From Strigops habroptila (lineage: Eukaryota > Chordata > Aves > Psittaciformes > Psittacidae), in contig NC_044282.2 of the NCBI RefSeq assembly GCF_004027225.2, positions 51,614,576 to 51,678,575 on the forward strand: a DNA stretch of 64,000 bases, written 5' to 3'. The position numbers and the translations under genes were made by a program. This document shows, piece by piece, positions 47,701 through 58,174 of the stretch. The notes beneath the pieces were generated by a model. The model ran no database searches. It was not told where the DNA came from and was given only the letters and a program-made list of their open reading frames with translations. The number at the start of each line of letters is the position of its first letter. The first letter of the stretch is position 1.

Positions 47701-50700
47701 TCAACAGCATAAACTCACATACAAGTCCATTATTAAACAATTCAGAGGTGGCATACTGAAGGCTAGTTTCAGAAAACACCTCTGACCTTTAAAATAATTA
47801 GCTAGTAGGAACTTCTGCCCAGCTGAATTTAATATCCTCAGAAAAAGTGTAGATGTACTAGTTAAAGTGAGCTGTGGCCTTCTCACAGTTTATGCTTACC
47901 TGTGAACCTCTGCCATTCTAGTAATAATGTTACCCCAATGCAGACTAAACTTCACATGACTAAGCCCTTACCTTTCTACTTGTTCCACAAGTGTTCACAT
48001 TGATCTTGAAGGTTGCAGTCTTCTCTGTCACTAGACTGGGTTTGCACCGTCTGTCCCTCAAGACAAACAGGCTGGTGTCCAGGTCTGTATCTCCCACCAT
48101 TTTTACTGCAGTAATAACCACGGTACCATTGGGCAGGCACTCTGAAAGAGAAAACCACATTTTCATACAAATCAGGACTCCCACTCCCATGTTTTATAAG
48201 CCTAGGACAACAAAGACATTCTGCATGGATTTGCTAGCAAGTTTATTGGCACATCACAAGTTTTGAGAAAGACTCTCTTCAGTATTAACACCCAGTCTTC
48301 AAACTGACTGCTAGTAGAGTAAGCACTACATGGATGAAGCTGGTAGTTTCATTTACCTTTCTCCTCCTTGGAACTCTCTCCCTGTCCCAAACGGATTTTT
48401 CTAGCTGAGATAATCTGTATATTCAATACCTATGAGTAGCTTTAGCATAGTTAATTTATATGCTGATCCTCCCCTCACCCCACCAAAAAAAAAACCAAAA
48501 AAAACCAACCCCTAACCATTCAACATCCAAACCAACCACAAAAATCCTTTAAAAAGCATCATGATCTTGGAGTTGTGAGGTGAAGTAGAGTTTCCCACCT
48601 CCTGTACTAGACAAGGTAGTTATTCCAACCTGTAATTTGACTTGCCTTCTAGCATATTACTCTGTAGGAAATCTGACAGCCAAATAGAGTATCACATAAG
48701 CATAAACTCTTGAAACATTTCAGACTGCCTGGGCTTGTGCAACTTAGTTATGCAACTCAAAGAGCATTAACAGCTAATCCCCAACATGTTATTACGTATT
48801 AGCTGGGAAGGTGAAAAGCTGCAGGAAACTGAGAATTCCCTCCTATTAGCCAAGGTGATGCCATCCTTCAAGGTTAGGTGGAGTGAAGCCTTTATTCCAG
48901 AGGCATGAAAATCCTAGAGATGACAATTACAGGTTAAACAAGGCAATGAAGAAACATTGTTCAACTAAAGAATTCAAAAGCTAGGAGAGCAGGTTACCAC
49001 AAGACAAAGGTAATGGTGCTTGATCACAGTCAAATCCAGAGAAGACTTTTTTTTAATTTAGAAGCTCACGCAATGAGCTTTTTTTACCCATTTTGCAATA
49101 GCGTGCAATACAAACCCCACTGCATGTACAGTTGTCGTTGAAAGATAGTTCAGTCTTAAAATACTTGCAGAATCTTTTTTTTCCTTGTCTACTTCTACCA
49201 ACGTTAACCAAGGGAAATTAAAGTGTTCTTCCAAGGATAGAAAATTCCTCCATTAAACCTTTGAAGCCTATCTCAAAGGGAAGTTTTATTTCACTTTCAA
49301 GGATATAGTGTATCATGTTTCTATTTCACAGCTAGAGCATGCTTTTTAATTGCTATATGCTGGCATCCTTACCTCATAGTTCACATGGGAAGAAAGGAAA
49401 GGGACAGAGATTGCCAAGTGGGTGCCATTGTCCCTCAGGCTGTAGTTGTACTTCTTCACAGACTCTGGGGTCAGGCGCCTGTCTGAGATAAAGGGGAGCC
49501 AGTTTTGGTCCACATTCCCATGAGTGATAATGAGATGAAGGTTCCTCCCATCACAAAATCCTCTCGCACTGGGCAGTACTGCAATACAGTCAAGAGTCAG
49601 CCAGCATGCTACCTGCCATCAGAGTTTAATAGGGCTATTTAGGACTAACAGTATCCCTGGCTGAAATTAGCCCAGTTAATAGCAGAGTTCACAGTCAGGT
49701 TGGTACCATTTTGCCCAAGTTCCTCTAGTTTACCTGCATCTTTAACAGCTGACACTGTTATGACTGGCACAGTGAAGGTCTCTCTTGTTGGATGGATTAT
49801 GAATGCAAGTGTAACATTCAGGGTGTATGCTCTCCTGTCCGCTCCCATGTACTAGGAAAATTGTATTTAGAAATTAAAATCACCAAGTGATATCATCACT
49901 TCTATACCATGGTATGCTGCAGGATCTTAGTACACACCTCTTTCCTAATGCTTGGTGCATCAAGTGGGACTTGTATTATGTAGGCTTTGCTTCCATTAAC
50001 ATATCTGATCTCATAGGTTAGATATCCATGCTGAACAGCTTCAGGTATTGCAACAGTTGCCCCCTCAATGGTTAAGTTCACAAGCTTCACATCTGGGAGG
50101 AATGTTCCCACTGTAACATTCATTAGCCCCAAGCTCAGATTTGAATCTGTAAAGGAATGCAATAACATTAAAGCCTTAACAGTACCCCAAACTTCAGTAA
50201 ATTGTTAGGCTACTTACTGTTGGTTATAGCAAGTTCCACTTGTTCAAATGGCGTTTCTATTTCCTTGATGATAATATATTTAGTTAGTCCCCATTTGTTA
50301 TCTTCCCACTGATGTTCCAAGAACAGGTTGATAGCGTATTTTGTCCCATGCTGTCCACTGCTCACAGAAGTCTAGAATTTCAAATCAAGACCCTTTAATA
50401 TAACACAATTTTACATTAAAGTTGTATCATAGCATCTCAAGGTCAGCTAGAGCTACAGCTCCACGCAATTGCCCTTCTCAGCTCAGGGATCACAAACTCT
50501 TAAGTGGCACTTGCTATATCCCTATGAGTTTAGATTACCTCAGAATACTTGTTACACTTCCTTTGCAAAATTGTCTCCCACTCCCAAGTTTCAAAGCAGC
50601 AGGGGACCACTGGACTAGTGAAAGAGCTCTTCCTGCAACTTTCTTTGAAGTTCAGTTGTTACAACATTTGCCCAGGATTCAGTTCACTCAAAGCAACTAC

Positions 50701-53700
50701 ATTTAAACGTATAGTCTCAGCCCATCCCCCCAGAAAAACAACCCACAGAAAGTCTGTTGCCTGGCACCTAACATAAGTCACTAACCTTGTAATAGCCACC
50801 TTCTGCACCTATTGGTATCCTCATTGTAATTGCATTTAGGTCGTTCAATAACACGTATTTCCTGGAAGCCATTTCTTTGGCAGAGAGTTTGTGCAGATCC
50901 ACACCAGCTTCAACAAGCACATCCTTAAAGCTAGTTCCTCCAACAGAGACTGGTTGAATGTATTTTGGAACAGTCCAGATGATTGTTTTGTTAGTGTAGT
51001 TCACACCATCTTAGGGACAAGATATGAAAGCTGTAAGCTCATTACTCTAGCTGTAAGTCAGTTCCTGTACATTTAAGTATTAAAAGTACTGCGTTTCTCA
51101 CCTAGAGGACATGCCACAGCAGTATCCACCATCAGGATCATCCATTGCTGTTTGTAAAGTGTACTTGATCTCATTGCAGAGAAGGTAATTCCATGATCCT
51201 GTAAGGAAGAGATCTGTTTAGACCTCACAGCCTGGCAGCTTGCTGGGCTGGAATAAGCATACCAACCTTGATCAGCTGAATTTGTGCTGCACTATATGGT
51301 ATTCGTAGCACAACCCTGGTGTCTGTGGTGTTGACTCCATAACCTGCACGCCAAGCATCACTCACAAGCAGAGCTGTTTTTTCTTCTGGCTGATGAAAAA
51401 CTATTTGCCATATTGAGTCTCCTCCTGCTTTTGCCTACCCAGAGAAATTCATCAACAGTTTAAACATGCTGTTTGAATTAACAGACTTACTATGTTGAAT
51501 GATTTATTGTATTGAACTGCCCAGCAATTTTATTGCCTCATTCTAAATACTATTAGTGGGATACCCCTCTAGCTCACCCCCACACTCAAACTTTCCGTAT
51601 TAAGAGCATAAAGATTAACTGCATTGCAAATACAGGGTCCAAGAAGAAAAAGCTTATCCATGGTTCACTCTTGGGTCAGGGTCATGGGGTCTTAATGACA
51701 GTTTTTGTTGCACAGTCTTTTGCCTTGGGAAGACTTATTTCTAGGCTTTTTGAGAAATCCATTTCCTCCTTGGAGACATGGCCTACAGCTGTCTGTTTCT
51801 AACATATAAAAATCTCTATACTAAAACCACTTGGTACAGAAGTTCTGCTCTTCCTACTTAAGTGCTTTGCAAAAGGACATTTAGTGCTGTGTGGATATAG
51901 GATAGAAAGATTATTGTATCTGAAGTAGCATTAGCTTTTACTAGGAAGAAACCCCTGATTTACTTCTGGATTTACTTCTGGAAAGGCAAGATTCCAGTCC
52001 TCAGGTTCATCTTGAATGAAGTCCTTTACAGTCTGTGGAACCTCCCTCCTGACAGAAACCTGAAGGGAAAGAGCTTCTGTAAGGGGTCTGCTGATGGTAC
52101 TTGTTTCCTTGTCTTCAATGCCCTACAAGTCTTTTCGAAGGGAAACTAGAATTTCCTAGAGGGAGGTTTCCTCCTACCAAGTAAAAGATTATGGCATAAG
52201 ATACCATCATGCATGGTACATTATCTATAGGCCATTTGGTTTCAGCTTGTTTTTATTTTTTGCCTATCTATCTTCCCATTTCTTCTTTCAGTTAAGGCCA
52301 GAAATTTATTTTTCACTCCCATGTACTCTTCCAAGGAGTCCTTTGTCCCCTCTCTGCATTTCTCCTCTAGCAAATTCAGTAGGAAAACTTCCATCAGAAA
52401 GTAAACATTTCTGTTATCTCAAATGAGATTTGTTGAGGCAACATACAGCAAGTTAGCTTAACGTTTTGAATACCATTTCATGACCTCATTGGTTATTAAT
52501 GCTTACAAGTAGGCTAAATAAGCATAATATGATGCATCACTAAACTCAAGATGCATGCTGTGCATTCACTAGTGATCTGTTCATGGTGGAGCATTCAATT
52601 TCTGCTTCCAATACACATTCCTAATATCTAATCAGCTCCAAAGAGAGCATCTTTCAGTACTTACCTTCTTACCTTACTTTTAAGTACCTTCCTATCAGTA
52701 CTTCCAGTACTTACCTCCATGTAGTTACTTTCACATACTAACTCTCTTGGACTCCATGGACTATAAGAACAACTTGCACTTTTCAGATGAGTTGTGGCAT
52801 TTTTCATATCAGCAGCATGAGATGCTCTAATTTCTACAGTTATTATGAACATATCTTCCTGCATGGACAGAGAGAACACTTTCTTGTCAGACTGATTTTC
52901 CCCAATTATGGACCATCTATCCTTGTGACCTAACAGTACACTACAAAACCCATCCACCAGTCTCTACAGAGAAGAGCAACTCCATATTGAAGCATTATTA
53001 CTTTCTACTTGATTAACTATATAGGTTACATGCATATAGCTGCATAGCTACATAGCAACATAAATACTCTGAGGAGTAGTCAACCTTTCACATAGCCCCA
53101 GAACTGGACAAAAAACATTCCCTAAAATATATTTTTATGATATAGTAGCAGTGAGAAACTAAAGCAGCCAAAGCTTTTAATTTTTTTTTTTTTTTTACTC
53201 TAATGTGTCTCAGACACTAAATATTAGGGCAGAGTGCAACACAGCTGCCAGACAGAATTCCCTATTCTTATCCAAAAGAAAAGAATTGCCCTTCAAGGGC
53301 ATGTGATATACTTCATGTGCTCATCTGTAGGCCATTCAAATATCTATACCATAGAATATTCTCAGACCTCTGGATGCATTTGAGGAGAATTAAATAATTT
53401 TCTGCTAACAGATGTTCAAGACACTCCAACACCTCAGTTAATACCTATTAATAATTTGGTACTGTTTCATATAAGTCATATACAACAGTACTGTAATCAA
53501 AACACCTATAATCGACTTACCTCTAAGCGAGAATGGCAGCTCAGTGCAGAAGCACGAAACTCGATCTTACTCCAGTTGCTGTAAGTTACTGTATAGCCAC
53601 ACTGTGATGCCATGTCCTCATCTAGCTCCCAGGCTATGCCATATTGATCTAGGGACAATTAGTGAAGAGCTTTATTAATGAATGTAACTCCTGCTCTGCT

Positions 53701-56700
53701 AACTCCATGAGCTACCTGCCCATGGTTCAGCTGGCCCTGCTCCAATACGGCCCAGCTGCATACCCTGGGCTCAGACATACAAGAATTGCAAAGAGGTAAA
53801 AGAGTTGTAACAAAGCCTATAGAAAGTGAGAAAGGTAAAACTAAAGGCAGGCTGGGACAGGGAACACTTGCAGCTCAAGGACTCAAGATGCAGGGAGGGG
53901 CCAGGGAGAGAATGTCACCAACATAGAAAGATATTAAATCCTAAAGGAAAAAAAAAAATCCCAGTAAGCACAGAACAGTCAGTTAGGTCATCAGTGTCAA
54001 AGCTGTCAGGGTTGGCAGATGATGACAGACTAGCAACATCAGGAGTTTGATCTGTGGCTGGCACAGGCCTGTGTTTCTCTTGATGCATGCCTGGCCAACA
54101 AATTCTCTTCAGGGGTCTTACCAGGATGACAAACACGCTAAATCTCACCTTGGATTTTTCTTAGGCTACAAAGCTGTCTTGATGGTTTGGGCTATTTTGG
54201 TTTGTGGTTTAGTTGGGTTTGGTTGCCCCCCCCCCCTTCTCAAAATAGTTGTATTCTACGTTCAAGCTCTACAAACACCAGTTGCAGAGTGTCTGTCTTT
54301 GTGTATGGATGAAGATGCTTGAACAAAGACACAATTAAGTGGGTTTTTACCCAAGTTTAACATTCTAGAAAGATGGGTGTTACTGAATGTCATAGACTAT
54401 ATCTAGTTAGACAGCTAACTAGCATGGAAAGACAGTTTGAGGCTGAGTTTACATTTTCTGCATATAATCTTACACCTGAGATTTTTTGTAACCCAACAGT
54501 TATCTTACTCTGCCCTTCCAGGGTATTACATGGTGCTTTTCACTCAAATGCACCGCTTGTTGACTACTAAGCCCACAGCCAGAGGGCCCAACTAATTTTT
54601 CATAAACTTCATTAAGAATTTATACACCTCCACCAAGTCCCTTAGCTGTAAGCAAAAAAGGTGGAAAGCCACTAGTGCAAAATCAGTAATATAGTCCCAG
54701 CTTCAAATACTGAGTTTTCATAATATTATGTGCTGTTACTGGGAAACATTTTTACCTGGATGGAAACCTACCAGCATTAACATGCCTAGAAACTACCACA
54801 TGCATTTCAATGTGAGGCCAAAGATTGTCAATGATCAGACTTCATATTGCTAAGTTATTACACAAGTCTACAGGATGTGTTCTACAGAAATAAAGGTAGC
54901 CTTTGGCTTTACTTAACAATGAGGTTAAACCTACTAAGCTCTATGATCTTAGAATAATCCAGGGAATTCAAGTATAGGAGGATCTCAGAGAATTTTAAAC
55001 ATTTCACCATGTGTGATTCCCTCTCCAAGTTCCTCTATATCAACTTACCAACAACAGAGAAAGATAAGTATTTGTCCTCAAAGTACTCTGCACTCAGTGT
55101 TATACGCAAAAGGTTCCCCAAGCACTCCGAACTCATGGGTCCTGTGTTGGACATATTGAAAGGCTAGTAAAGTACTGGATTGAAGGTAACATACAAACAG
55201 AAATCTGTTACTTCCCAGATTGCTTTATAAAAACTCAGTGTTGTGACAGTCCTATTCCAGCACCTCTGGCCAGGAGGTGTTACAGTTGTTTTTATTTTTT
55301 AAACTGGCAACACTTCCAGGAGAAAAGCCAGACCTGAAATTAGCATTCCAGTAGTAACAATCTGATTAGATGGCAATGCTACCTGCAACAGCCAGTCATG
55401 GAATCGGGATTTTGGAACACTAAATTAGTACTAAATTATCTGCCCCAATCTGAATACTTTCAGTGGAATAAAACAGAACAAGAAAGTTCCCCCCACCCTC
55501 CTGAAAAGAGGAAAACCCTATCCCTAAATGAAAAATCTCCAACCACCAAAACTCCACAAACAAATCACAAAGCCAAAAAACCCCTATACACAGCTATTCA
55601 CAATCAAAGCCACAAGACAAGTCTGAGTGGGGAGGAGGCACCTCAGCTACCCATCAGCCTACCCTGTTCACCTGCCCAAGTACCAGAAGCCAGCTGGCTC
55701 GTGCTGGGAAAGGACCACACAGGAGCAAAGAGGATGGCTTGAGATGCTCAAGTTCCAAGCTATCGTTGCAGCATAAACACGCTATGGCTGCCAAGCCTCT
55801 AAAAGGCAGGAAGCAGGTACAAACTGTGCTACATGTAGGACTAGAGACCAGAGAAGACTTTTCATTTAACATATATTTCTGTAATATATATTCTATTACA
55901 TATAATAAACTGGGAATTATTGTTTCAAACAGAATTTTCTATGCCATAGCAAGCTAATACCAATTAGGCCTTTTATAGTAATGGTATGTTTCAAAGGCTT
56001 AGAGGATCCTTTTTTCCTAGGGAGTCCTGCACTATATCCTTAGATAAACCAGAGATGACACTCCCATGTCAGAGATGGTCATACTAGGGAACGCCAAACA
56101 GATACTAGCAAACAAATTTCATTCTGCCTATATTTCTAACTCGACTCAGTGCAGAGGCCATATAATTGCTCCAAGGTGGATAAAACCTCCTCCAGTATTT
56201 TTTTACTTTGATCTTTGGTAAACACTAACATGTTTATAAAGCACCTGCAGCAAATAGGGCAGACAGTCCTAGAACCAGCTCTCTGTATCTGCTGTTCCAG
56301 GACCAGCCCTATCTCATAAGGAAGAAGTTAAAGCAGACAGCATTTTGCCTAAGAAAACTGTTTCTTCTCAGGCAAAGTGATGATATCTTTAGAGCATTTA
56401 AAAGGCCTTACATATTGTATGGTCAGTAAGTAGGGTCAAGAAAACAAGAACAATGAAGTTCCTGCTAATTCATCAGTGCTTGTTATCAGAGTGAGAGGTA
56501 GAAAGATAGAAACATTTGCTTAATATGATGGTACATAAATCTAAAGCATAGTTACTAACAAACACCTATATGTTTGGAGTTTCTCAGAAAAATGTGCACT
56601 CTTCTGAAACACTGACAAACAGATACCACCCGTGAGAAAGCCTGAAAATTGTTGCATGGAAGCAGTTTTATAGCAGCACTACCTGGTCTCTCTTGGGTCC

Positions 56701-57000
56701 ATATTTCAGAGATTAGTATTTCTATTAGTAACAACCTGTAAGAGAAGACAGGGATCAGCAGCAGCCTCAGCTGTGATAACAGCTTGGTAAAAAAATTTCT
56801 GTGCTAACAAAGTTGCAATTTGGATATTAAACTAGCCTTAAGTTTAGACCTACAGGTCCAGATCTTGAAATTACAAAATAACTTCTCCTTAGTCACCTTC
56901 AGAAAGGTAGGAAAGGTAAACCAGAAAAGTTAATACATTTAATGATTATTTGTGTTTAGCAGCCTTGAAGCTCTCACCTCTGCACCAGACTCAGCTCCAT
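44632..57000 (-). CDS. ZPAX: ZP-domain egg-envelope glycoprotein, probably ZPAX
   Basis: Secreted glycoprotein of the oocyte coat (inner perivitelline layer of birds). I joined 21 coding exons on the reverse strand, listed separately. All phases agree and the total is 2805 nt: 934 codons and TAG. A signal peptide opens it (MELSLVQRLLLIEILISEIW). Residues about 30-600 form a long N-terminal region of the ZP2/ZPAX kind, with many N-glycosylation sequons. The ZP module spans 643-906: ZP-N cysteines at 643, 674, 693 and 728, and ZP-C cysteines at 809, 830, 881, 886, 897 and 901. The C-terminus after the module is only some 30 residues, with no membrane segment and no clear furin site. Length and architecture match ZPAX as I know it, and I recall avian ZPAX lying near GEN1. 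Another ZP2-like paralogue cannot be ruled out by eye. No disabling mutation was seen. Confidence 0.85.
45018..45114 (-). CDS. ZPAX: ZPAX exon 20: ZP-C end
   Basis: 97 nt, acceptor ccttatag and donor gtaaga. Encodes LYFHCSVVICS and LCPRRCSPGKHRL, the four closing cysteines of a ZP2-type ZP-C. Confidence 0.94.
45378..45519 (-). CDS. ZPAX: ZPAX exon 19: ZP-C
   Basis: 142 nt, acceptor cccaaaaag (weak pyrimidine tract nearby) and donor gtaagg. Encodes GCENSEDSYKTVFHKVNYSL and KRFEVGMFTFMQ. Confidence 0.93.
45944..46133 (-). CDS. ZPAX: ZPAX exon 18: ZP linker and ZP-C
   Basis: 190 nt, acceptor tttcttctag and donor gtaagg. Encodes YLREALYFEVELLQPKDVRL and NLDDCWAT, the first ZP-C Cys. Confidence 0.95.
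46740..46905 (+). mobile_element. CR1 3' fragment in a ZPAX intron
   Basis: Plus-strand CR1 3' UTR: CCTTCCAACTTCAACTATTC, then GATTCTATGG. Its end lies about 20 bp from the exon 17 donor. It opposes the ZPAX direction. Confidence 0.75.
46926..47053 (-). CDS. ZPAX: ZPAX exon 17: ZP-N end
   Basis: 128 nt, acceptor ttctctcag and donor gtaaca. Encodes LKFVCWYAIKQAVNVQYESK, with the fourth ZP-N Cys. A CR1 tail ends about 20 nt beyond its donor. Confidence 0.94.
47133..47206 (-). CDS. ZPAX: ZPAX exon 16: ZP-N
   Basis: 74 nt, acceptor tgtctttcag and donor gtaagt. Encodes FNSTTMTYENDVLYFRPGND; two sequons. Confidence 0.94.
47972..48141 (-). CDS. ZPAX: ZPAX exon 15: ZP-N
   Basis: 170 nt, acceptor tctctttcag and donor gtaagg. 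Encodes QCLPNGTVVITAVK, the classic opening of a ZP-N domain, then RRC and NTCGTSRK. Confidence 0.95.
48796..48913 (-). CDS. ZPAX: ZPAX exon 14, entering the ZP module
   Basis: 118 nt, acceptor gtcatctctag and donor gtaata. Encodes DFHASGIKASLHLTLKDGIT and REFSVSCSFSPSQLI. Without it the phases of exons 13 and 15 do not fit; with it the usual S-I-x-A-x-L-x-V ... F-S-V-S-C segment that precedes the ZP-N Cys of ZP2-like proteins is restored. Confidence 0.88.
49373..49578 (-). CDS. ZPAX: ZPAX exon 13
   Basis: 206 nt, acceptor gtattgcag and donor gtaagg. Encodes ARGFCDGRNLHLIITHGNVD through SSHVNYE. Confidence 0.94.
49734..49851 (-). CDS. ZPAX: ZPAX exon 12
   Basis: 118 nt, acceptor tttcctag and donor gtaaac. 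Encodes YMGADRRAYTLNVTLAFIIH and ends TVSAVKDA. Confidence 0.93.
49938..50146 (-). CDS. ZPAX: ZPAX exon 11
   Basis: 209 nt, acceptor cctttacag and donor gtgtgt. Encodes LGLMNVTVGTFLPDVKLVNL and LTYEIRYVNGS; rich in sequons. Confidence 0.94.
50218..50371 (-). CDS. ZPAX: ZPAX exon 10
   Basis: 154 nt, acceptor aattctag and donor gtaagt. Encodes GTKYAINLFLEHQWEDNKWG and ends LAITN. Confidence 0.94.
50786..51009 (-). CDS. ZPAX: ZPAX exon 9
   Basis: 224 nt, acceptor gtccctaag and donor gttagt. Encodes DGVNYTNKTIIWTVPKYIQP (two sequons) through IPIGAEGGYYK. Confidence 0.94.
51102..51198 (-). CDS. ZPAX: ZPAX exon 8
   Basis: 97 nt, acceptor ttccttacag and donor gtgaga. Encodes DHGITFSAMRSSTLYKQQWM and MVDTAVACPL. 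Confidence 0.93.
51267..51434 (-). CDS. ZPAX: ZPAX exon 7
   Basis: 168 nt, phase 0, acceptor tctgggtag and donor gttggt. Encodes GGDSIWQIVFHQPEEKTALL and NTTDTRVVLRIPYSAAQIQL, typical of the ZP2/ZPAX N-terminal region. Confidence 0.93.
51976..52059 (-). CDS. ZPAX: ZPAX exon 6 (tandem donor)
   Basis: 84 nt, phase 0, acceptor ttcccttcag and donor gtaaat. Encodes VSVRREVPQTVKDFIQDEPE plus eight residues. An exact 12-bp duplication places a second identical donor at 51964, which would add VNPE. Confidence 0.82.
52715..52963 (-). CDS. ZPAX: ZPAX exon 5
   Basis: 249 nt, in phase 0, acceptor cttctctgtag and donor gtaagt. Encodes 83 residues including VDGFCSVLLG, SCSYSPWSPRELVCESNYME and one sequon (NATT). 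Confidence 0.92.
53521..53648 (-). CDS. ZPAX: ZPAX exon 4
   Basis: 128 nt, acceptor gtccctag and donor gtaagt. Encodes MASQCGYTVTYSNWSKIEFR and ALSCHSRLE. Confidence 0.9.
55049..55141 (-). CDS. ZPAX: ZPAX exon 3
   Basis: 93 nt, acceptor ccaacacag and donor gtaagt. Encodes SSECLGNLLRITLSAEYFED, the start of the mature protein; first Cys at residue 30-31. Confidence 0.88.
56683..56735 (-). CDS. ZPAX: ZPAX exon 2: signal-peptide core
   Basis: 53 nt, acceptor cttctcttacag and donor gtagtg. Encodes LLLIEILISEIWTQERP; the hydrophobic core ends before TQERPG. Confidence 0.78.
56978..57000 (-). CDS. ZPAX: ZPAX exon 1 (coding part): start of signal peptide
   Basis: Reverse strand: ATGGAGCTGAG onward, 23 nt, donor gtgaga. 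Phase 2 joins the next exon exactly and yields a continuous signal peptide, which is the main reason for choosing this ATG. Confidence 0.7.
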
Positions 57001-57141
57001 TATACATATGCTCAGCCTCTGCCAGTGGTGCTTTTTCCTTTAGAACCACACACAAACAAAAACCTCCTTCACAAAGCTTTACACAGAAATCAAAGCCTCT
57101 CTGGCTTCTTAGAATCTTGGGTTAAATAGAAAGGCTGACAC

Positions 57142-57148
57142 CTTTATA
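57142..57148 (-). promoter_or_regulatory. Candidate TATA box of the ZP gene
   Basis: The reverse strand reads agTATAAAGg, about 140 bp upstream of the proposed ATG. It would give a leader of roughly 110 nt. A CATATG E-box lies just before the ATG. Weak, positional evidence. Confidence 0.3.
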
Positions 57149-57378
57149 CTGATGAAACTCATTTTCATCAGCTTACCCTCCTAACTATGAACCTAATTCA
57201 TGTCACCTGTTCATTTGCTTTACTGATTAAATCTCCTCATACTGTTCCCTAGGTTCCCCCTATTTTGATGGTTGCCAGCTCCTAGCTATCAGGTTGTCAG
57301 GGGACAATATGATAACTGGTGTTCTTCTGGTAAAGCATATGGCACTCCATTGATTTGGAGTTATGACTCTGCATCCTG

Positions 57379-58174
57379 TGTGGTGAGTTGACCCTGGCTG
57401 GATGCCAGGTGCCCACCAAAGCCGCTCTATCACTCCCCTCCTCAGCTGGACAGGAGGGGAGAAAATACAGTGAAAGGGTCATGGGTCAAGATAAGGACAG
57501 GGAGAGATCACTCACCTATTGCCATCATGGGCAAACCAGACTTGACTTGGGGAAATTAGTTTAATTGATTAATAATCAAACCAGAGTAGGATAATGGGAA
57601 ATAAACCAAATCTTACAAACACCTTCCCCCCATCCCTCCCTTTTTCCTGGGCTTAATTGCACTCCTGATTGTCAGTATTTCCTCATTCCCAATGACACAG
57701 GAGGACAGGGAATGGGGTTTGCAGTCAGTTCATCACATGTTATCTCTGCCTCTCCTTCTTCCTCAGGGGAGGACTCCTCATGCTCTTCTGCTGCTCCATT
57801 GTGGGGTCCTCCCTGGGCTGCAGGGGCACAGCCTGCCTCACCATGGGCTGCACCACGAGCTGCAGACAATCTCTGCTCTGGCGCCTGCAACACCTCCCCC
57901 CCTCCTGATTCACTGACCTGGGTGTCTGCAGGGCTGTTTCTCTCACATATTCTCAGTCCTCTCTCTGAATGCATTAACTTTTTCCCCTCTTAACTATGTT
58001 ATCCCAGAGGTGCTACCGCTGTCACTGATGGGCTCATCCTTGGCCAGTAGCAGGTCTGTCTTGGAGGCAGCTGGTACTGTCTCTGTCAGACACAGAGGAA
58101 GCTTCTGGCAGCTTTTCACAAAGGCACACCTGTAGCCTCTGGCTACTAGAACCTTGCCATGCAAACCTAATACA
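57379..58174 (-). mobile_element. Solo LTR, bird ERVL-type, inverted relative to 36720-37787
   Basis: On the reverse strand it begins near TGTATTAGGTTTGCATGGCA and ends GGTCAACTCACCACA. The flanks TCCTG (57374-57378) and CCCTG (58175-58179) match at 4 of 5 bases. It lies about 380 bp upstream of the proposed ZPAX start codon. No retroviral coding remains. Confidence 0.85.

Noticed and set aside
48360-48407. Possible small exon on the reverse strand between ctcag and gtaaat
   Set aside because: Would give a basic peptide unlike any ZP protein, and the phase does not help.
48600-48630. A 31-nt candidate ZPAX exon between exons 13 and 15 with compatible phase
   Set aside because: Poor acceptor and no family resemblance; the 48796-48913 exon fits phase and carries the expected conserved residues.
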